Position numbers and translations under genes: made by a program. A stretch of DNA of 64,000 nucleotides, taken from positions 68,643,760-68,707,759 of the forward strand of contig CM057005.1 of NCBI GenBank assembly GCA_029891345.1, read 5' to 3'. The notes under the pieces were generated by a model. That model made no database searches. It worked only from the letters and a program-made list of their open reading frames with translations, and had not been told where the DNA came from. Shown here piece after piece: positions 1 to 62,820 of the stretch; within the stretch, counting starts at the first letter, position 1, and each line of letters begins with the position of its first letter. The DNA is from Dryococelus australis. Taxonomy: Eukaryota; Arthropoda; Insecta; Phasmatodea; Phasmatidae.

Positions 1-1
1 G

Positions 2-428
2 ATTCAAACTCCGAGACGACAACGTCTAGTCCTGGAATGGTCAGGTCAACCCGAGGCACTATGGAGGATATGGATACCCAGAAACTTGAGAGTGGACCTC
101 TGCTACCACCACGAGGGCCACTCGCAGGCCGAACATCCCAGAATGAAGGAGACCCTGCATGACATCAGGGTATGTTACATATGGAATGGTATGAGTCGTG
201 ACGTCCGCCAGTATGTCAACAGTTGTGAGGCGTGGATCTGTGGCAAGGCTTACCCCTTACCCCAGCCTACATCCAAGCCCCATAGGGCGCCAGGTGGACA
301 CACCTGGCGCCTGACTTGATGGGGAGCTATCCTCACAGTGTCAAGGGGAACCAATATCTGCTGGTGGTCACATATCAATTTTCCCGGTGGGTAGAAGCAT
401 TTCCTCTACTCAGCCAGGCACTGCTTAG
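2..428 (+). pseudogene. Integrase N-terminal part, broken
   Basis: The segment reads YHHEGHSQAEHPRMKETL, then YIWNGMSRDVRQYV and SCEAWICGK, an HHCC zinc-binding domain in which the usual CxxC is altered to C-x4-C. A frameshift near 300-313 separates it from DLMGSYPHSVKGNQYLLVV and FSRWVEAFPL, the first catalytic Asp region. Integration function is not expected. Confidence 0.8.
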
Positions 429-1425
429 AAATATCATGGCAAACAGAAAAACTGCCAAGATAATGGAAGAGTTTGCAAGAAAGATAAGCAAACATCTAGA
501 AGAATTCGAAGAATGGATTCGAGAAAATCCACAAGAGTTTGTGAATGATCCTCTTCCATAGAGTGATAAAGGTTTCCATTACCTGATTAAAGAAAAAAAA
601 AAAGTTTTACTGGAAGTGACACTGTAAAACCGCTATAAAAACATTGTGGTGGGAGCGGCCCCAACACACAGCTTGGGTGTTCCCAATGCACATAGACTAG
701 AACTTAGAAGGGAAACATCAGAAGGCACCTGATGAGTTGGGAGGCCTTGCCTCTCACCAGGAAAAAACCTAATAGATATACTGAAGATCAAAGCAATGAA
801 AAAGGATATGAAAAATTGGAATAGCAATGGTTAAGACAAATAAATAGGAAATGAATCAGGATGTTGAAGACCTAGGCAATGTTTAAGGAGAAAGAGTAAT
901 GGTATGACATGGTATGACAAGGTTCCAGACTAAAGGACCAGACTACGGGGGGAGGGGGATCGAAAAGGAGTCCACAGCCCCCCTCCCCGCAAAAAGTTTC
1001 AAAACTGATGGCTGGAATTGAAATATATATAATTTAAGTAGGAGTAGTTTAGTGCCACAATATAGGCATAATATAATCTTCAATTCGTATAACAGAATGT
1101 CAAGAAATTTACCCCCAAGCTGCTAGGGGAGTCAGGGTGGAATGCACGAAAACCGCGCCACTCTCACCTTCCAGGCAACTTGGTGTAGATAGTTGTAATA
1201 TTATATAAAATTATAGTCCATAAAGGATGTAATGAGAAAATTAAGTATCAAATAAAATAAAAAGGAACATCCCATACCCCTGTATTACCCAGAAAGGGCC
1301 CAGGGGTACGGGGGTGATCAGAAAATTGTGTGACCTGCCTTGGCTGGCCACGAGAAAAAAAAAACCCCCCACGAAACATCCAATATAATTCAGAAATTTT
1401 AAACCAAAATATTTCCTCGCTGAGG
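429..1425. other. About 1 kb insertion splitting the integrase
   Basis: Gypsy integrases have about 40 residues between the VEAFPL region and the SDNGTQF region; here about 1 kb intervenes. The left part continues in frame for about 40 codons of Glu/Lys-rich sequence (for example MEEFARKISKHLEEFEEW) to a stop at 559-561, followed by an A-rich run near 591-603. The rest is AT-rich with no recognisable gene. Its origin is unknown and no clear target duplication is seen. Confidence 0.5.
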
Positions 1426-1429
1426 AAAC

Positions 1430-2165
1430 GCGCAGGCTATCCTGATGGACAACTGTACGCAGTTTACCAGTAACTGTTGGCAGATGGCTTGCCACGAATG
1501 GAGAATAGAGACATGGACAACTCCCTCATACCCCCCACAGGCAAACCCCACTGAGAGGAGGAACCAAGAGTTGAAGAAGAGCTTCCGACTCAGTGTGGGC
1601 GACGACAACCGCCCCTGGATGGTGGTCGTCAGGCGAAGGATGAATGAGGCCGTCAACAATGGCGTGGGGAGCTTCAACATGGGGGAAGCCGGCATCCTCC
1701 ACAGCCAACCACTAAACAAAGCTAAAGGCCAATACAGTGATGATCTGGCCGAAAAGTGGGAGGGGCCTTACAAGATTGTGGGCAGATGAGATGGCGTGTA
1801 TTGGGTCGAAGACCTATGAGGGAGGATCTAGAAGGTGACTAGGGGACAGATACACCCCTTTCCCAATGAAGCTTCGGATCAAGAGGTTGGCATTCCCGAA
1901 TCAGAGTTTTTGTAGCACCCAGATGAAGACGACCCAGAGCCAACAGTTCCTCCCAAAGCCGAGTCACCTCCACCTAGAGAGCTGGAGGTTAGGGTCGATG
2001 CTGACAGCGGAAGTCGTCAATCTATCCCAACCAGGGTAGAATTTCCAGCACGTCAAGGAGCAGCCTCTGTAAGAACCCTGCCCTCGACGCCAATGGACTA
2101 CATCCGTAAAGTCGTCAACAGATACGGCCGTATATTGCACAGCACAATGAAAATCTCATGGCGGA
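1430..2165 (+). pseudogene. Integrase catalytic and C-terminal parts, broken
   Basis: The segment reads AILMDNCTQFTSN, then YPPQANPTERRNQELKK, carrying the second catalytic Asp and the catalytic Glu, then KWEGPYKIVGR of the C-terminal domain. An in-frame TGA follows near 1787 and more stops occur around 1817-1835. An open acidic and proline-rich tail runs on to about 2165. It is clearly the continuation of the integrase that begins at the window edge. Confidence 0.8.
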
Positions 2166-2236
2166 GAAAAATACGTTAATGGGGATGAGGATGATAATGA
2201 GGTGGGGGTGAATTTATTATGATGCTGGGCAATGAC

Positions 2237-2548
2237 CTAGTCAGGTTCGCGGATGCTACCAAGGCACTTGTAAGCGGCAGGCCTAGTTGGCTGGCGTGTT
2301 GGGGCAAAATCAGCTGTCGAGGTCACTACCTTGTAACGTACTGATTTAGGGGGGAAGACTATATTAATGACTTTTGCTGCTGCGGTGGGAATCTGGCAAA
2401 TGGTAGGTGGAGTTTTCTTAATAGATTTCTGTTGTGGTGTTGGTTTCACTACCGGCTCGGGGATTGGTGAACTTACGTGCTCCAAGTCTGGCCACAGCCA
2501 ACAGATTCCTAAACAGCAGGTCCAAGTAAGAGTTACAATTTTCATCAA
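2237..2548 (-). mobile_element. Unclassified repeat family, fragment with DFAPxxxPTRP tail
   Basis: An open minus-strand segment ends in ADFAPTRQPTRPAAY just before a stop. The same tail motif recurs at 23.49, 27.99, 35.27, 48.20 and 56.65 kb in other members of the family. Only the 3' coding end is visible, and no promoter is seen upstream on this strand. The product is unrecognised. Confidence 0.5.
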
Positions 2549-2559
2549 ATGAACGGACC

Positions 2560-4375
2560 TCCCTAATCTGCTCGACAGTTCTTACTGCGAGTTGAGGAGG
2601 AAGTAGCGTAGGATTACTGGGGGGTTCAACAGGGTTTTATATAGTCTGACTGAGCTTGCTTTCATTGCAGTGCCCGTCAAGCCAGTCGTCTTATTCTGAT
2701 ATTGTGTCCACCTCCTTTCTTATGCATCTGATCGATGAATGTAAATTTGCTTATCCAATAAATTCTTTCAAAGGACTCTTAAGCACAGTAATGAATATGG
2801 GGGTGTGCTCATGACCTAGATGACGGCACCCAAGCCCTCCTCGGTGTGCTCTTGTACAGACACTCCGAGTTAATGAGCGTGATATGTGACTAACTAGATT
2901 TGGAGAATTTCTGATGGGCAGACTTGGGTGTCCTGGACATGCCTCAGAAGTTTCCAACCTTGTTATAACTAAAACCTTTTGCAGGCTCCAGGAGTCCTAA
3001 CTGGTTCAGCCCACTCGTGCTTGGTCCACAGAGGTCGCTAGTGTAGAAAAAAGCCACAAATTGCAAATAATTAAAGGACAATTAAATTAACAAAAATACG
3101 TGAGAAAAATTAAACAATTACCTCACCAAGATTAAGATTAGCACAGTGTATTTATTGCTGCTTCATGAAAACAAAGGGGATATATGATTCTGTATAAAAA
3201 TAACTAAAATAATTTATAAAAATTATTTTACGTTATGTTACGTCAGGTGAAGGCAAACCTAAGTACAAATTTGAATTCCAACCAAGAAAAACTCCAAGAT
3301 GCTATTCGCAATCAGCAGCAAAATAACGAGGGTGATTTTGTTCAGAAGGGACGATGTTTACGGCCTGTGTTTGGACCTGTAAATATGTGAATACTAAATT
3401 TTTCATGTGTAAGTGACTGTCTATTGTGTGTACTGGATACATTCAAGTTTTGAATTTCCTGCTCTGCAACCTCTCAGCGGGTAATACAGACTTAGGCTTT
3501 GGGGGTGGCGATTGCATGCCAATTTCTGGGCAGGTAGTACAATTTAATTATATCTATGTGTCTGTAGTTGTTCAAATCGGCATGGAATCAACCCTGTAAC
3601 CACGGGATTAACTATCTGCCTGCGTTTGACTTGCCCCGTAATTCTATCAGCACGTGATGATGTGGCGAAGTCGAAAAGTAAAGGGCACAGACGCGCTGCG
3701 CAGTAGGGTGGCATGCGTCAATATATGCTGTAACATGTGTCATATCCGCTGTGAGTAAAAGGGTATTGTTTCGTCTCCATCATGGTTATTATGCTGGGCC
3801 AGTCTTCACGTGATTGCAAATACTGAACATGAAAAATTTCTACGTTTAACTTTATGACTAAATTAATTATTTGAAATTCATGTCCTTTTATTTATCACAA
3901 CTTTGTAATTTTGCCCTACATGCTTGAAACACGATTGTGAAAACGTGGTTACGTTTCTATGATTTCTACACATTACTAAGCTTAGACAGAAAATTTTTAT
4001 AATATAATTAACTAAACCTAGTAAAAAAGAAGTACCTATGTAAAGAAAAATGAGCGAAAAAAAAAACTTACAGTAGACTTATTAGTGTGCATGTTCTGCA
4101 CTACCCTTTAAGTTTGTTGATACTATGTACAAAAAATAAGTGACATGAGTTGTATGCTTGAATTTATTGTCTTTTTCATTGGATTGGTTGATCCTTTGTT
4201 TAAATGTTTATTCCAAACAAGGCTATCCTTTTAATGAAATAACCCAACACATATTAATAAAGAGAGGTTAAATACTACAATTCTTTCTCCCAAGTTTTAA
4301 TAGGGTTAAACACAGTCACAGCAAAATATTGATGTGTAATGTGCTAAATTGAGCATAACACAAATATGTTAACAA
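2560..4375. other. No gene recognised
   Basis: This is AT-rich sequence 3' of exon m. A short plus-strand open stretch near 3245-3370 has a coding-like look but no start, promoter or recognised homology. A minus-strand open stretch at 2751-2957 weakly resembles the end of a LINE endonuclease, which I do not support as a call. Confidence 0.5.
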
Positions 4376-4380
4376 TAGGG

Positions 4381-4592
4381 GCCACAGTTGCTGAGCAGTT
4401 AAGACTGCTTGCCTTTCACCAAGGCGAACCAGGTACAATCCAAATTTTTGCAAATGGGAATCGTGCTGGATGCTGCTGCTGGTTGGCGGGTTTTCTTGGG
4501 AATCTCCTGTTCCTCCCACCCTTTCATTCTGGTGCTGCTCCATGCTCACCTCACTTCACCCTTATCGCCTCTCAATCCCTAATCACCTAAAT
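4381..4592 (+). repeat. SINE 1 (tRNA-derived, degenerate head)
   Basis: A diverged tRNA-like head (TTGCTGAGCAGTTAAGACTG, then GGCGAACCAGGTACAATCC) is followed by a body containing CCCTTTCATTCTGGTGCTGC. The body and the CACCAAGGCGA segment recur at 42.2 kb, where the polymerase III boxes are well preserved. This is therefore the older copy of the same family. Confidence 0.75.
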
Positions 4593-5563
4593 GTCTTCAC
4601 TCACAGTTAAAAATAAGTAAAATAATAACCATAAGAACTATCATCACTACAGATGTTACAAAGTTATAAAGCTGACCTAAATATTATTATAGGTCTAAAT
4701 TGTGAACGTTCGTATGTAATGGTTTTTAAATATGACAAAATTCTTCGAACAACTGAAAACAGCAAACAAAACATTTGACAGTTAAAACATAGAAGTCACA
4801 TGGTAGTATTTGTTTACATGTAGTGGAAGGATATGTAATTGGTAACCAAAAGCAAAAAATTAGCAAGGCTTCAGAAAAGTATGAAGTAACAGTGAATGGC
4901 CTACATATCTATATGTGTTTGCATGCTAAGTTACACTGTCTTTTATTTGGATGACAATTGTCATTACTTAAAAAAATACAGAATTTGCAAGACACTATGT
5001 ATATAAATAAAATCCATAGCTAACATAAACTACTGTATAAAAATATAATTATCTACAGTGAAACAGTTAAAGGATTCCCTAGTTAAAATTTTTAACACCT
5101 CAAGGTCACAGGTGACACACTGCGATGGGCCCTCACAACACTGCAATATGCATTTACAAGAAGCTGAATTTTTTGCTAATTAGATCTGCAATAGTAGGAT
5201 ATTATTACACAATGATGTAAGCCAATGGATGTTAAACTACAGATGTCATTTTGTACTTTTCTCCTTTCACTTAAGGAAACTGCCCAGGATAGAACAAAAA
5301 ATGCCTTTTTAAAAAAACATTTTCACTATTTTTTTCTCTGAATATATTTAATAAAACAAAAGTAAAAAGTGGCAGCTGTATATAATTGTTTTCATATTTC
5401 CTGGAAAAAGCTGTATTTTCATTTCAAACTAGTTATTAAAAATGAAAGTATGACTGTTTATCTTGTGAAACTATGGGTAGCTTATTACTAATATTTATAA
5501 ATATTGTAATACTACAACAAAGAGTAGTATTAGTTGCAATTCCTGCTAAACTAAACAGTTTAC

Positions 5564-55779
<50,216 letters not shown>

Positions 55780-55996
55780 CTGAAACAGTTAAGGAATACA
55801 ATAAACTACCACATTCACATAAAACAACAGCACTTTTCCTAGCATTATTTATAACTCTTAACAAAGCTAACATTTAAATGAATACCTATACGCACATTAT
55901 TCAACATGTAATTGTACACAGATGAGGTTTTGTCACTGGTGATTATTTAAATGCTTCTCAAAAATCTTAAATACTAATGAACACTCCCCATACTGT

Positions 55997-56730
55997 TGAC
56001 GCATGATGCTTTTATGCATCTTTGATGCGCACTCGACTTTGCCCCATCTTGGACGCTATGTTCAACTCTTTGGGCAAGTCACTACCCCACAGTACTGAAG
56101 AGGTTGAACACATGGCTACATGATATGCCGGCGCAATGTTGGAAGCTATTACAGACACGTCAGTCCAGCTTGTACTGTTCACCCAGATTCTCCAAGTAAC
56201 GTCACATCTACATCCCTCAAAGTGAGATTGTACTGCTGGACCGAGACACCGCTCCCTCCAACCAAGGCCACATAGTTCTACGGCGTGCCAAGGGAGGGCA
56301 GCACACATTCTACTAGCACCCTGCAGCCAAGATAAGGGTTGAAACCTGCTGCATCAGCGATAACGCTGCCCAGCAGACGACAGCTGCCAAGCTCAGAGAG
56401 GAGGAGCTAATCTCCTGCCTCACCTCTCACCTACTCCGGTCCCGAGAAGAGCAATACCCTACAGAGTCAATAATCAGTGGTTTAGTGACTGTCTCTCCTG
56501 CCATCAACAGTCTTCCTCCAGCAACCAGCCAAGCAAGAACACTCCATGTCCTGGGGACGTTTACGGCAGCCCCCAACCATCTCCATCCGAGCAACTTACC
56601 AAAAGGTAAACCAGCGAACAAGGGTCAGCCCATTAGCTGGGCCGTGACAGTGTGTCTTGATTTTGTGCCCCTCTGACAGGCCACCCGACCTGTCTTGTAC
56701 ACTGGCTATGTGCCAGTCAAGCACTAAGGT
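55997..56730 (+). mobile_element. Unclassified repeat family, copy E
   Basis: It starts with TGACGCATGATGC (55997-56009) and continues with GCACTCGACTTTGCCCCATC, GTCAGTCCAGCTTGTACTG and CTGCTGCATCAGCGATAACG in copy F order. It ends with a coding tail LDFVPL-stop-QATRPVLYTGYVP (about 56649-56705). Promoter-part blocks and the coding tail are only about 250 bp apart, implying an internal deletion. No TATA box remains. Confidence 0.6.
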
Positions 56731-57166
56731 GCCCCCATATACATTGTGATTCTGGCATTATCACTGATTCCTCCCCCAAATTTCAGGTTGTAATATTGTT
56801 GTTTTTCTGTTTGTTCCAGTGCATGTGTGTTCTCTCCTTCCTCTAGTTCACTGATTGGTAACATGCAACAGAAATTTACAGATGCAATCTACATTTTTCA
56901 AATCAAGTTGCAAAGTTGTTGCTTTTGGTGATAATGTATAGATGGGCTTCAATATATTTGTATTGATTTTGAAATTTTTGTGTCCATGCTTTCTTGGTTT
57001 TTTTTAATGGTGTGCATTTTACTCCTTGCTTTCCTTTAGCCCTGCTATGCCCTAAAGGGGCGTAACAGAAAACTGCACGAGACTGCTTAAGGGAGAGTTG
57101 AACACATTCCGTTGGCCTTTGTTCGTTTTGTTTGTTATTGAGTGGAAATTAACTGTTGATTTAAAA

Positions 57167-58178
57167 ATGTTTAAAGGTACCGCCTGGTTGCAGCAACTGT
57201 CCAAAGAGACTCTAATGCAGCGGCTCCAATAACTTCATATTCCAGACTTGCCGCAGGAAGCGACTTTGGACGAGTTGAGGACTTTAGATCGTGATTTGGC
57301 GCGGGATCCTACTTGTGGTGGGAATGAAGTTAGTGGTGAGTCATCTGCATTTTCTCCCAGTGTTGGTATACGTTCCTTGGTAGCCAGCAAACATGTAGGG
57401 AAAATTTTTGGGTGATATTCCTACTCTTAGTAGTTGTACTTCGGTTGAAGTAGTAAAGTTTCTACAACAAGTTACTTTAATAGTAAAATTGCAGGCCTTT
57501 TCTGTGCAAGATATTTTGGGCATATTAGTGGTTCATGTTCTTAGTGAGGTACATCCTATTACCATTAGAGCTAGAGAATTGGGCTCACCTTGGGGCATCG
57601 TAGTTAAAGAAGTATTTAAATTTTTTGATAGTGGGCATTTTAATGACCATTTACAACGCTTGTTCCTCCAACAAAATCAACAGTCAGGAGATACTTTGTT
57701 GACATATTTAGGCAAAATAGAATGTCTGGTAGAGATCTTAGGTTTGCCATATAGGGAATCTGAGTTTGTAGAGAGCATTATCAATCATGTGCTGCCGCAG
57801 TACCTGCCTTATGTATTATCAGCTGATAGTCCGAAAACCTTGAGCTCGCTGAGACAGTTGTTCCACCGTGTAGACGTGCGCAAGCAGGTGAAGGATTGTC
57901 AAGGAGGTGCAATTAGTAGGGCTCATGCTCAGGATAAAATTTTCCCCAAGGCCACAAAAAAGATTGTTTGTTTTAAATATGGTAAACCTAATAACAAAGT
58001 GTACCACTGTAAAGTGCGTATGGTCCCGACAGATTATTCTCAGACTAAGTCAGTGGAAAAGAGTAGATCTCCTGTGACGTGTTTTGGTTGCTGTAAGCCC
58101 GGCCATTTTAAAGCCCAATGTCCTAATCAAGAGCAACCTAAGATTTCGCATGTTCAAAGTGTGAGTGGTACAAAGTGA
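57167..58178 (+). pseudogene. Retrotransposon gag, broken
   Basis: It starts at ATG 57167 (MFKGTAWLQQLSKETL), meets an in-frame TAA near 57230, and changes frame near a T-run at about 57405. The remaining 257-codon frame ends in two zinc knuckles. The first (CFKYGKPNNKVYHC) has lost its second Cys and its His. The second (CFGCCKPGHFKAQC) is an intact CX2CX4HX4C. Confidence 0.85.
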
Positions 58179-58199
58179 CTAGGGTAGGGGATAATTTCC

Positions 58200-58704
58200 A
58201 TATGAATATGAGTACCAAAGGAAGGAACTGCCCTAAGTTAAAGAAGGAAATTAAGAAAATTCAAAACCAAGGAAAGATTAACTTACCATTTGTCCTAGTG
58301 AAGTTAGGTTCAGTTGAAGAACCCACCCTGATTGATAGTGGTTGTCAGTGATCAATCAGTCCTTTTGCAATAAGCTGTTTAGGGAACACCCAATAGGCAT
58401 TATAACTGTTGAACGCAGTGAGAAAACTGTTTTTAGTCTAGCAAATGGAGGTTTGATGCAACCATGTGGTCTTTTGACCATAAGTATGCACATAGGTCAT
58501 TTATCATGGAAGAGGGAATTCTTCATTTGGCCACACCTTAGCCATAATATAATTTTGGGCGTAGATTTCCTCCACATCACTCATGCCTATTTAAATTTGC
58601 ATGAAGGCACACCGAGTTTTCCTTTTTGTAACGAAGGTGTAAAGTTGATGGGGCACGAGGAATTTAAGCAGGTAAATGCCATTGATAATGATTTTGCGCT
58701 ATAA
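58200..58704 (+). pseudogene. Retrotransposon aspartic protease, frameshifted
   Basis: The active-site motif LIDSGCQ is at 58328-58348 and the partner motif NIILGVDFL near 58550. A stop and frame change at about 58350 separate them. A TAA at 58702-58704 ends the frame before the reverse transcriptase. Confidence 0.8.
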
Positions 58705-59800
58705 ATGCAAGAGACGTTCCCATCTGTAATAACAGACAAACTGGGAGTATGTAATCAATATGTGCATGATTTGGTACTGACCGACAACACCCCAGTTAGG
58801 TGCCATCCCTATAGTGTAGGTCCAGCTAAGAGACAAGCTTTTAAAAAAATGCTAGACCACTTGCTTGATGAGGATGTTATTAGGCGCTTTACTAGTAGTT
58901 ATGCGAGCCCGGTATTTTTAGTAAAAAAAAAAAAGAATCTTTAAATTACGGTTAGTGATAGACTACCAATGTATCAATAAAAAAATTGAGCTAGATCCTT
59001 ACCCTTTACCTAAAATAGACCATGTTTTTCAGTTATTAGAGAAGGCTAGGTATTTTACAGTGTTAGATCTGAATCAGGCCTTTCACCAAATTTTGTTGCA
59101 CCAAGATGCACAAAAATTTCTTGCATTTGTTACTCCTTGGGGAGTTTTTGAATGGACCAGAGTCCATTTTGGTGTTTCGTTTGGGGCCCATGCACTTTCT
59201 CGTGCTTTAGAGACTATCTTGTTGCCATATAAAACTGAATTTGTTTTCAACTATCTGGATGATATTGTCATCTACAGTGAGACTAAGTAGTTGCACCGGG
59301 AACATGTCATGTAAGTCATACAGAAGCTTTTGGAAGCGGGATTGACCGTGAATCCAGAGAAAATCAGCTGGTGTAGCTGGCATGTGAGGCTGTTGGGATT
59401 TATTCTGAGTGAAAGACAATTGTTGTTAGACTCTGACCGTATTAGCTGTGTGCGTTTCTTTCCTCGTCTGAAGAACTAAGGTGTTTTTTGGGCATGATAG
59501 GCTACTATGCCAGATTTATTCCATCTCTTGCCAAATTGGCCAACCCCCTTAATCTTTTAAAACATAAGGGCCAGGAGTTTTTGTGGGGAGACAAGCAAGA
59601 GGCGGCTTTGATGAAAATAAAAATGTTTGACCTCACCACCAGTGTTAAGATTGACTGATTTTGACTGTAAGTTTGTATTGCATGTAGATGCAAGCTCCCT
59701 GACATTAGGCACTGTTTTGTCACAAGAATATGAGGATGGTGTTTTTCCCCATTGCTTATGCTAGTCGACTATTAACATCCACCAAAAGAAAGTACTCAGC
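58705..59800 (+). pseudogene. Retrotransposon reverse transcriptase and start of RNase H, broken
   Basis: SSYASPVFLVKKKKNL leads to a frameshift in a 12-A run (about 58924-58935). Then come LRLVIDYQCINKK, VLDLNQAFHQI (catalytic Asp) and FNYLDDIVIYSE (YxDD box, 59250-59275). A TAG at 59288 is followed by many stops through the connection domain; VDASSLTLGTVLSQE of RNase H is at about 59685. Confidence 0.88.
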
Positions 59801-59802
59801 CT

Positions 59803-61280
59803 ATGAAAAAGAAGCTCTTGCTTGTGTACTTGTTTTCAGCAGTGTACAGACAACCAAGCCTTAATGTGGCTTTGGAATTCCAAGATACTTTGGGTAAATT
59901 AAGTTGTTGGATTGAACACCTTTGTAATTTTTCATTTGCTATAGTTCATGTAAAGGGAAAAGACAATTGTGTAGCGGACAGTTTATCTAGAATGTTTGAC
60001 CCTTACGAGTTTGTGTGTGATGGAGAAATTCAGGAGCAGGTAAATGTTTTGAAGCAAGTTCCGGCAGCTTATTTGAACATTAAGGTTTGACAGCAAAAGG
60101 ATGATGAATGTGTGGAGTTGTGGCATAAAATCCAGCTAGGTGAATTCACTAGTTTTACTGTGAAGAAGGGGATTATTGGCAAAGCTTCACGTAAGGGAGT
60201 TTTCAAGACTTATGTACCCAAGGCAGTGAGGCCAATGGTGTTTGATTACTTGCATAACTCTTATTTGGGCACTCATCAGAGGCAAGAATGCACTTTGCAG
60301 TATATTGAACAACATTTTTTTTGACCTGAAATGTAATCAGAAATTAGAGATTGGGTGAAACAGTGTGCTCTGTGCCAGCAGGTAAAGGCCCCTAATAGTA
60401 GAGCCCAAGGACAGTTTAGTAGTTCACCACCTAGTTTTGTCTGGGAAAGAGTCTATATGGATGTGTTTGGCTCGCTCCCTAGATCTAAGAAGGGTTTTAA
60501 TTATTTATTGGTTCTGGTTGATGGATTTTCAAAGTTTGTTTTGTTATTCCCCATAGAGACCAGAAGGCCACCACTGTTTGCAAGATCTTGCAGGAACAAG
60601 TGTTTTGTTATTTTGGTTCAACCGCCCAAGTTGTTATTGATAATGCGAGAAACTTTACTTCCACCGAGTTATGAAATCTAGCTTTTTCTTGGGGAGATTG
60701 CTTGGTCCATACACCCCTTATCACCCTCAAGCTAATATGGTAGAGTGGTACAATCGTACCATTAAGGCTGCACTTGTTGCCTTTCATCATGATGTTCACA
60801 TAGATTGGGATAAAGAGATCTATGTCATAATGTTGGCTTTGAATTCTTGTGTAAATGCTGCTACAGGGTTGACGCCACATGAAGTGTTCTTTGGTCGAAG
60901 ATTATTGCATCCTCTTCTTAATGCCTGGGGGTTACATTTTGATGTAGATGTAGGGGAGCAAAATTAATTCTGCGAGGAAGCTACCAAGTATCTCAAGGAA
61001 TACTATCGCCATATACGTAGAGTGCAGGATGAGTAATATGATCCTGTTTCTTACAAGGTTGGTGACTTAGTTCTTGTAAAGATTCATCATTTATCTAGAA
61101 AGGTCGATTCGTTCTCAGGAAAATTTGGCCTTAAGTACGATGGCCCGTATTGCATTGTTAGTTTTCTTACCCCAATGTCAGTGTTGTTGCAGGACTGAGC
61201 AACGAAAAAGTTTTTAAACGCCATGTTTCTAATATTAAGGTTTTCCATCAGCCACCGGAAGATCAGCCAGTCCCTGCACC
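59803..61280 (+). pseudogene. Retrotransposon RNase H end and integrase, broken
   Basis: VHVKGKDNCVADSLSRM marks the end of RNase H (about 59945-59995), with TGA at 60088. The integrase follows: HNSYLGTHQRQECTLQYIEQ and CALCQQ (HHCC domain, split by a TGA at 60322), then MDVFGSLPRSKKGFNYLL (first Asp). After a frameshift come VIDNARNFTS (second Asp) and YHPQANMVEWYNRT (catalytic Glu). No chromodomain is visible. Confidence 0.87.
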
Positions 61281-61309
61281 CTGAAGAGCACAGCCACCAC
61301 TAGGGGAGG

Positions 61310-62815
61310 GTTCACACTGTATGGTAATGTACTTTGGAAGTAAGGTACTGCAAATATTGTTATTTTCCTTTTTGTAAGATGTTCGCTAAATATATGTATT
61401 ATTTTTAATTAGCTCCAAGAGGAGTTTTTTAACGATTTTTGTAAGGAAGTGTTTCTTCACTGTTTTGCTAGTGTGAATTTTCAATATGGTATTTTATGGG
61501 AATGTTTGTAAGAGGTGGATTCTTCCTATTTTTGGCGTGCTGTAGATGGTCTCCTGGACTGAGATTTGCCAAAATAATTTTACTGTCAAGGAGTTTAGTA
61601 GATATTTTATGTTGTGCCTTTATGCTTATGGTTAAGTGTAATGAGGGTTTTGGCTCCTTCACAATGGTATTCTTGAAATTAGTATTCCATGTTGTACTTT
61701 TTAGTAAATCATCAGGCGTACTTTTACTTTTAAAGCTGTAATGGTACTTGCTTTACTCAGGGAGTCATTTTACCTTTTTAAATTGGATTTCTTAAGTGTT
61801 TATTCAGGTTGGGCGATTTCTTAGGATATATTTATATTGTATTATACTATCTTTCATACTATATTTCAGTATTATATTATATATAATTCAAGGCTTGAAT
61901 CAAGTAAGGTACAATGGTTTTATTTCACATACTTAGCTATTTCAAAACTTAAGAGTCACACATTATTTCCAAGCAGGGAGCAAACTGTAAGCATGAAAAC
62001 TGCCTATGAACAGTGTGTGGAAAGTCTTTTTTTGGATGGAATTATTTACATCTTAGTACGATAGTTTGATTTCCATATCTCAGCCCAGGTTCACATTTTC
62101 TCATATGAAAACTACTTTATTAACAATCATAGGTCATTCCATGCAAAAGTAGACAAATTCTCTAAAATTTAGAGATTGTTGTAGAGAACTTTTTGTAATT
62201 CTTTTAATGTGCTCAAGAAATGTATTTAACATTTTTGATACAGTAATTGTAATTATTTTGTGTTTCATATTGTTGTTTTAATGTTAAACGAAACCATGTA
62301 GGCCTAAATGGTGGGAATTTTTTTGGTAAGATGTGTTCAGTTGGCATACTTGTATTTTCCCTCCAAAAAGGTGTTTGACATCCACAAGGTATTGTTCACA
62401 GAACCAAATCTTACAGTAAAGGAAAATCAACAAGTATGTTCTTTAGGCGAGTTAATTTGTCATGAATGTAGTTATTTAGTGACTATATACATTGTTGCCA
62501 AACTCACAGCAAAAAATAGACAAAAGTTTACTTGCTTAGTCAAATAGTGAGCTGAACATGAATTCCACATGTGAATGAAAGGGTTATGTTTGATATACAT
62601 TTAATGTGACCATAGCTTGATTGGCTATAATTATGCTTAATAAGGCCAAAACTTATATTAAAATCTGTCACACCCGTAACACACATCCACGGAGTTCTTC
62701 TTTGTAACAGTAAAGGAAGATAATAATTTTGGAATAGATTAGGTCTCTAGATAACAATTAGTTTTATTTCAGTGAAGCATGCTAGCTGTGATTTTAAAGT
62801 TAAATTAATTATTTT
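61310..62815. other. No gene recognised
   Basis: AT-rich sequence between the Gypsy element and the transposase remnant; the 3' LTR might lie at its start. A plus frame at 62308-62547 could belong to the following transposon but has no recognised motif. Confidence 0.45.
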
Positions 62816-62820
62816 TTTAC

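Larger units (their letters stand above)
1..2190 (+). mobile_element. Degenerate Ty3/Gypsy-like retrotransposon, 3' part of pol
   Basis: The plus strand holds the integrase end of a Ty3/Gypsy-type pol gene, cut by the window edge. Visible parts are the zinc-binding domain (from base 2), the first catalytic region (313-425), the second and third catalytic regions (1439-1560) and a C-terminal tail to about 2165. It is broken by frameshifts and stops and by about 1 kb of foreign sequence between the first and second catalytic regions. No LTR is identified. Confidence 0.82.
57167..61305 (+). mobile_element. Degenerate Ty3/Gypsy-like retrotransposon (gag-pol)
   Basis: It has the order gag, protease, reverse transcriptase, RNase H, integrase on the plus strand, broken by at least four frameshifts and many stops, so it is inactive. 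A purine-rich run GGGGAGGG at about 61298-61308 may be the polypurine tract. No matching pair of LTRs was found on either side, so the LTRs are lost, diverged or outside the similarity I can see. Confidence 0.88.

Noticed and set aside
2751..2957. Minus-strand ORF faintly like a LINE endonuclease end (GHEHTPIFITV)
   Set aside because: The resemblance is to a short, variable part of the domain and no neighbouring LINE motif supports it.
1..5540. Search for the C-terminal exon(s) of IFT88
   Set aside because: No minus-strand segment with splice signals, an acidic or Ser/Gly-rich composition and a stop was found; the end of the gene is presumably beyond base 1.
56730..57160. 5' LTR of the Gypsy element
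   Set aside because: Compared by eye with 61.30-61.90 kb; no convincing direct repeat was found, so no LTR pair is annotated.
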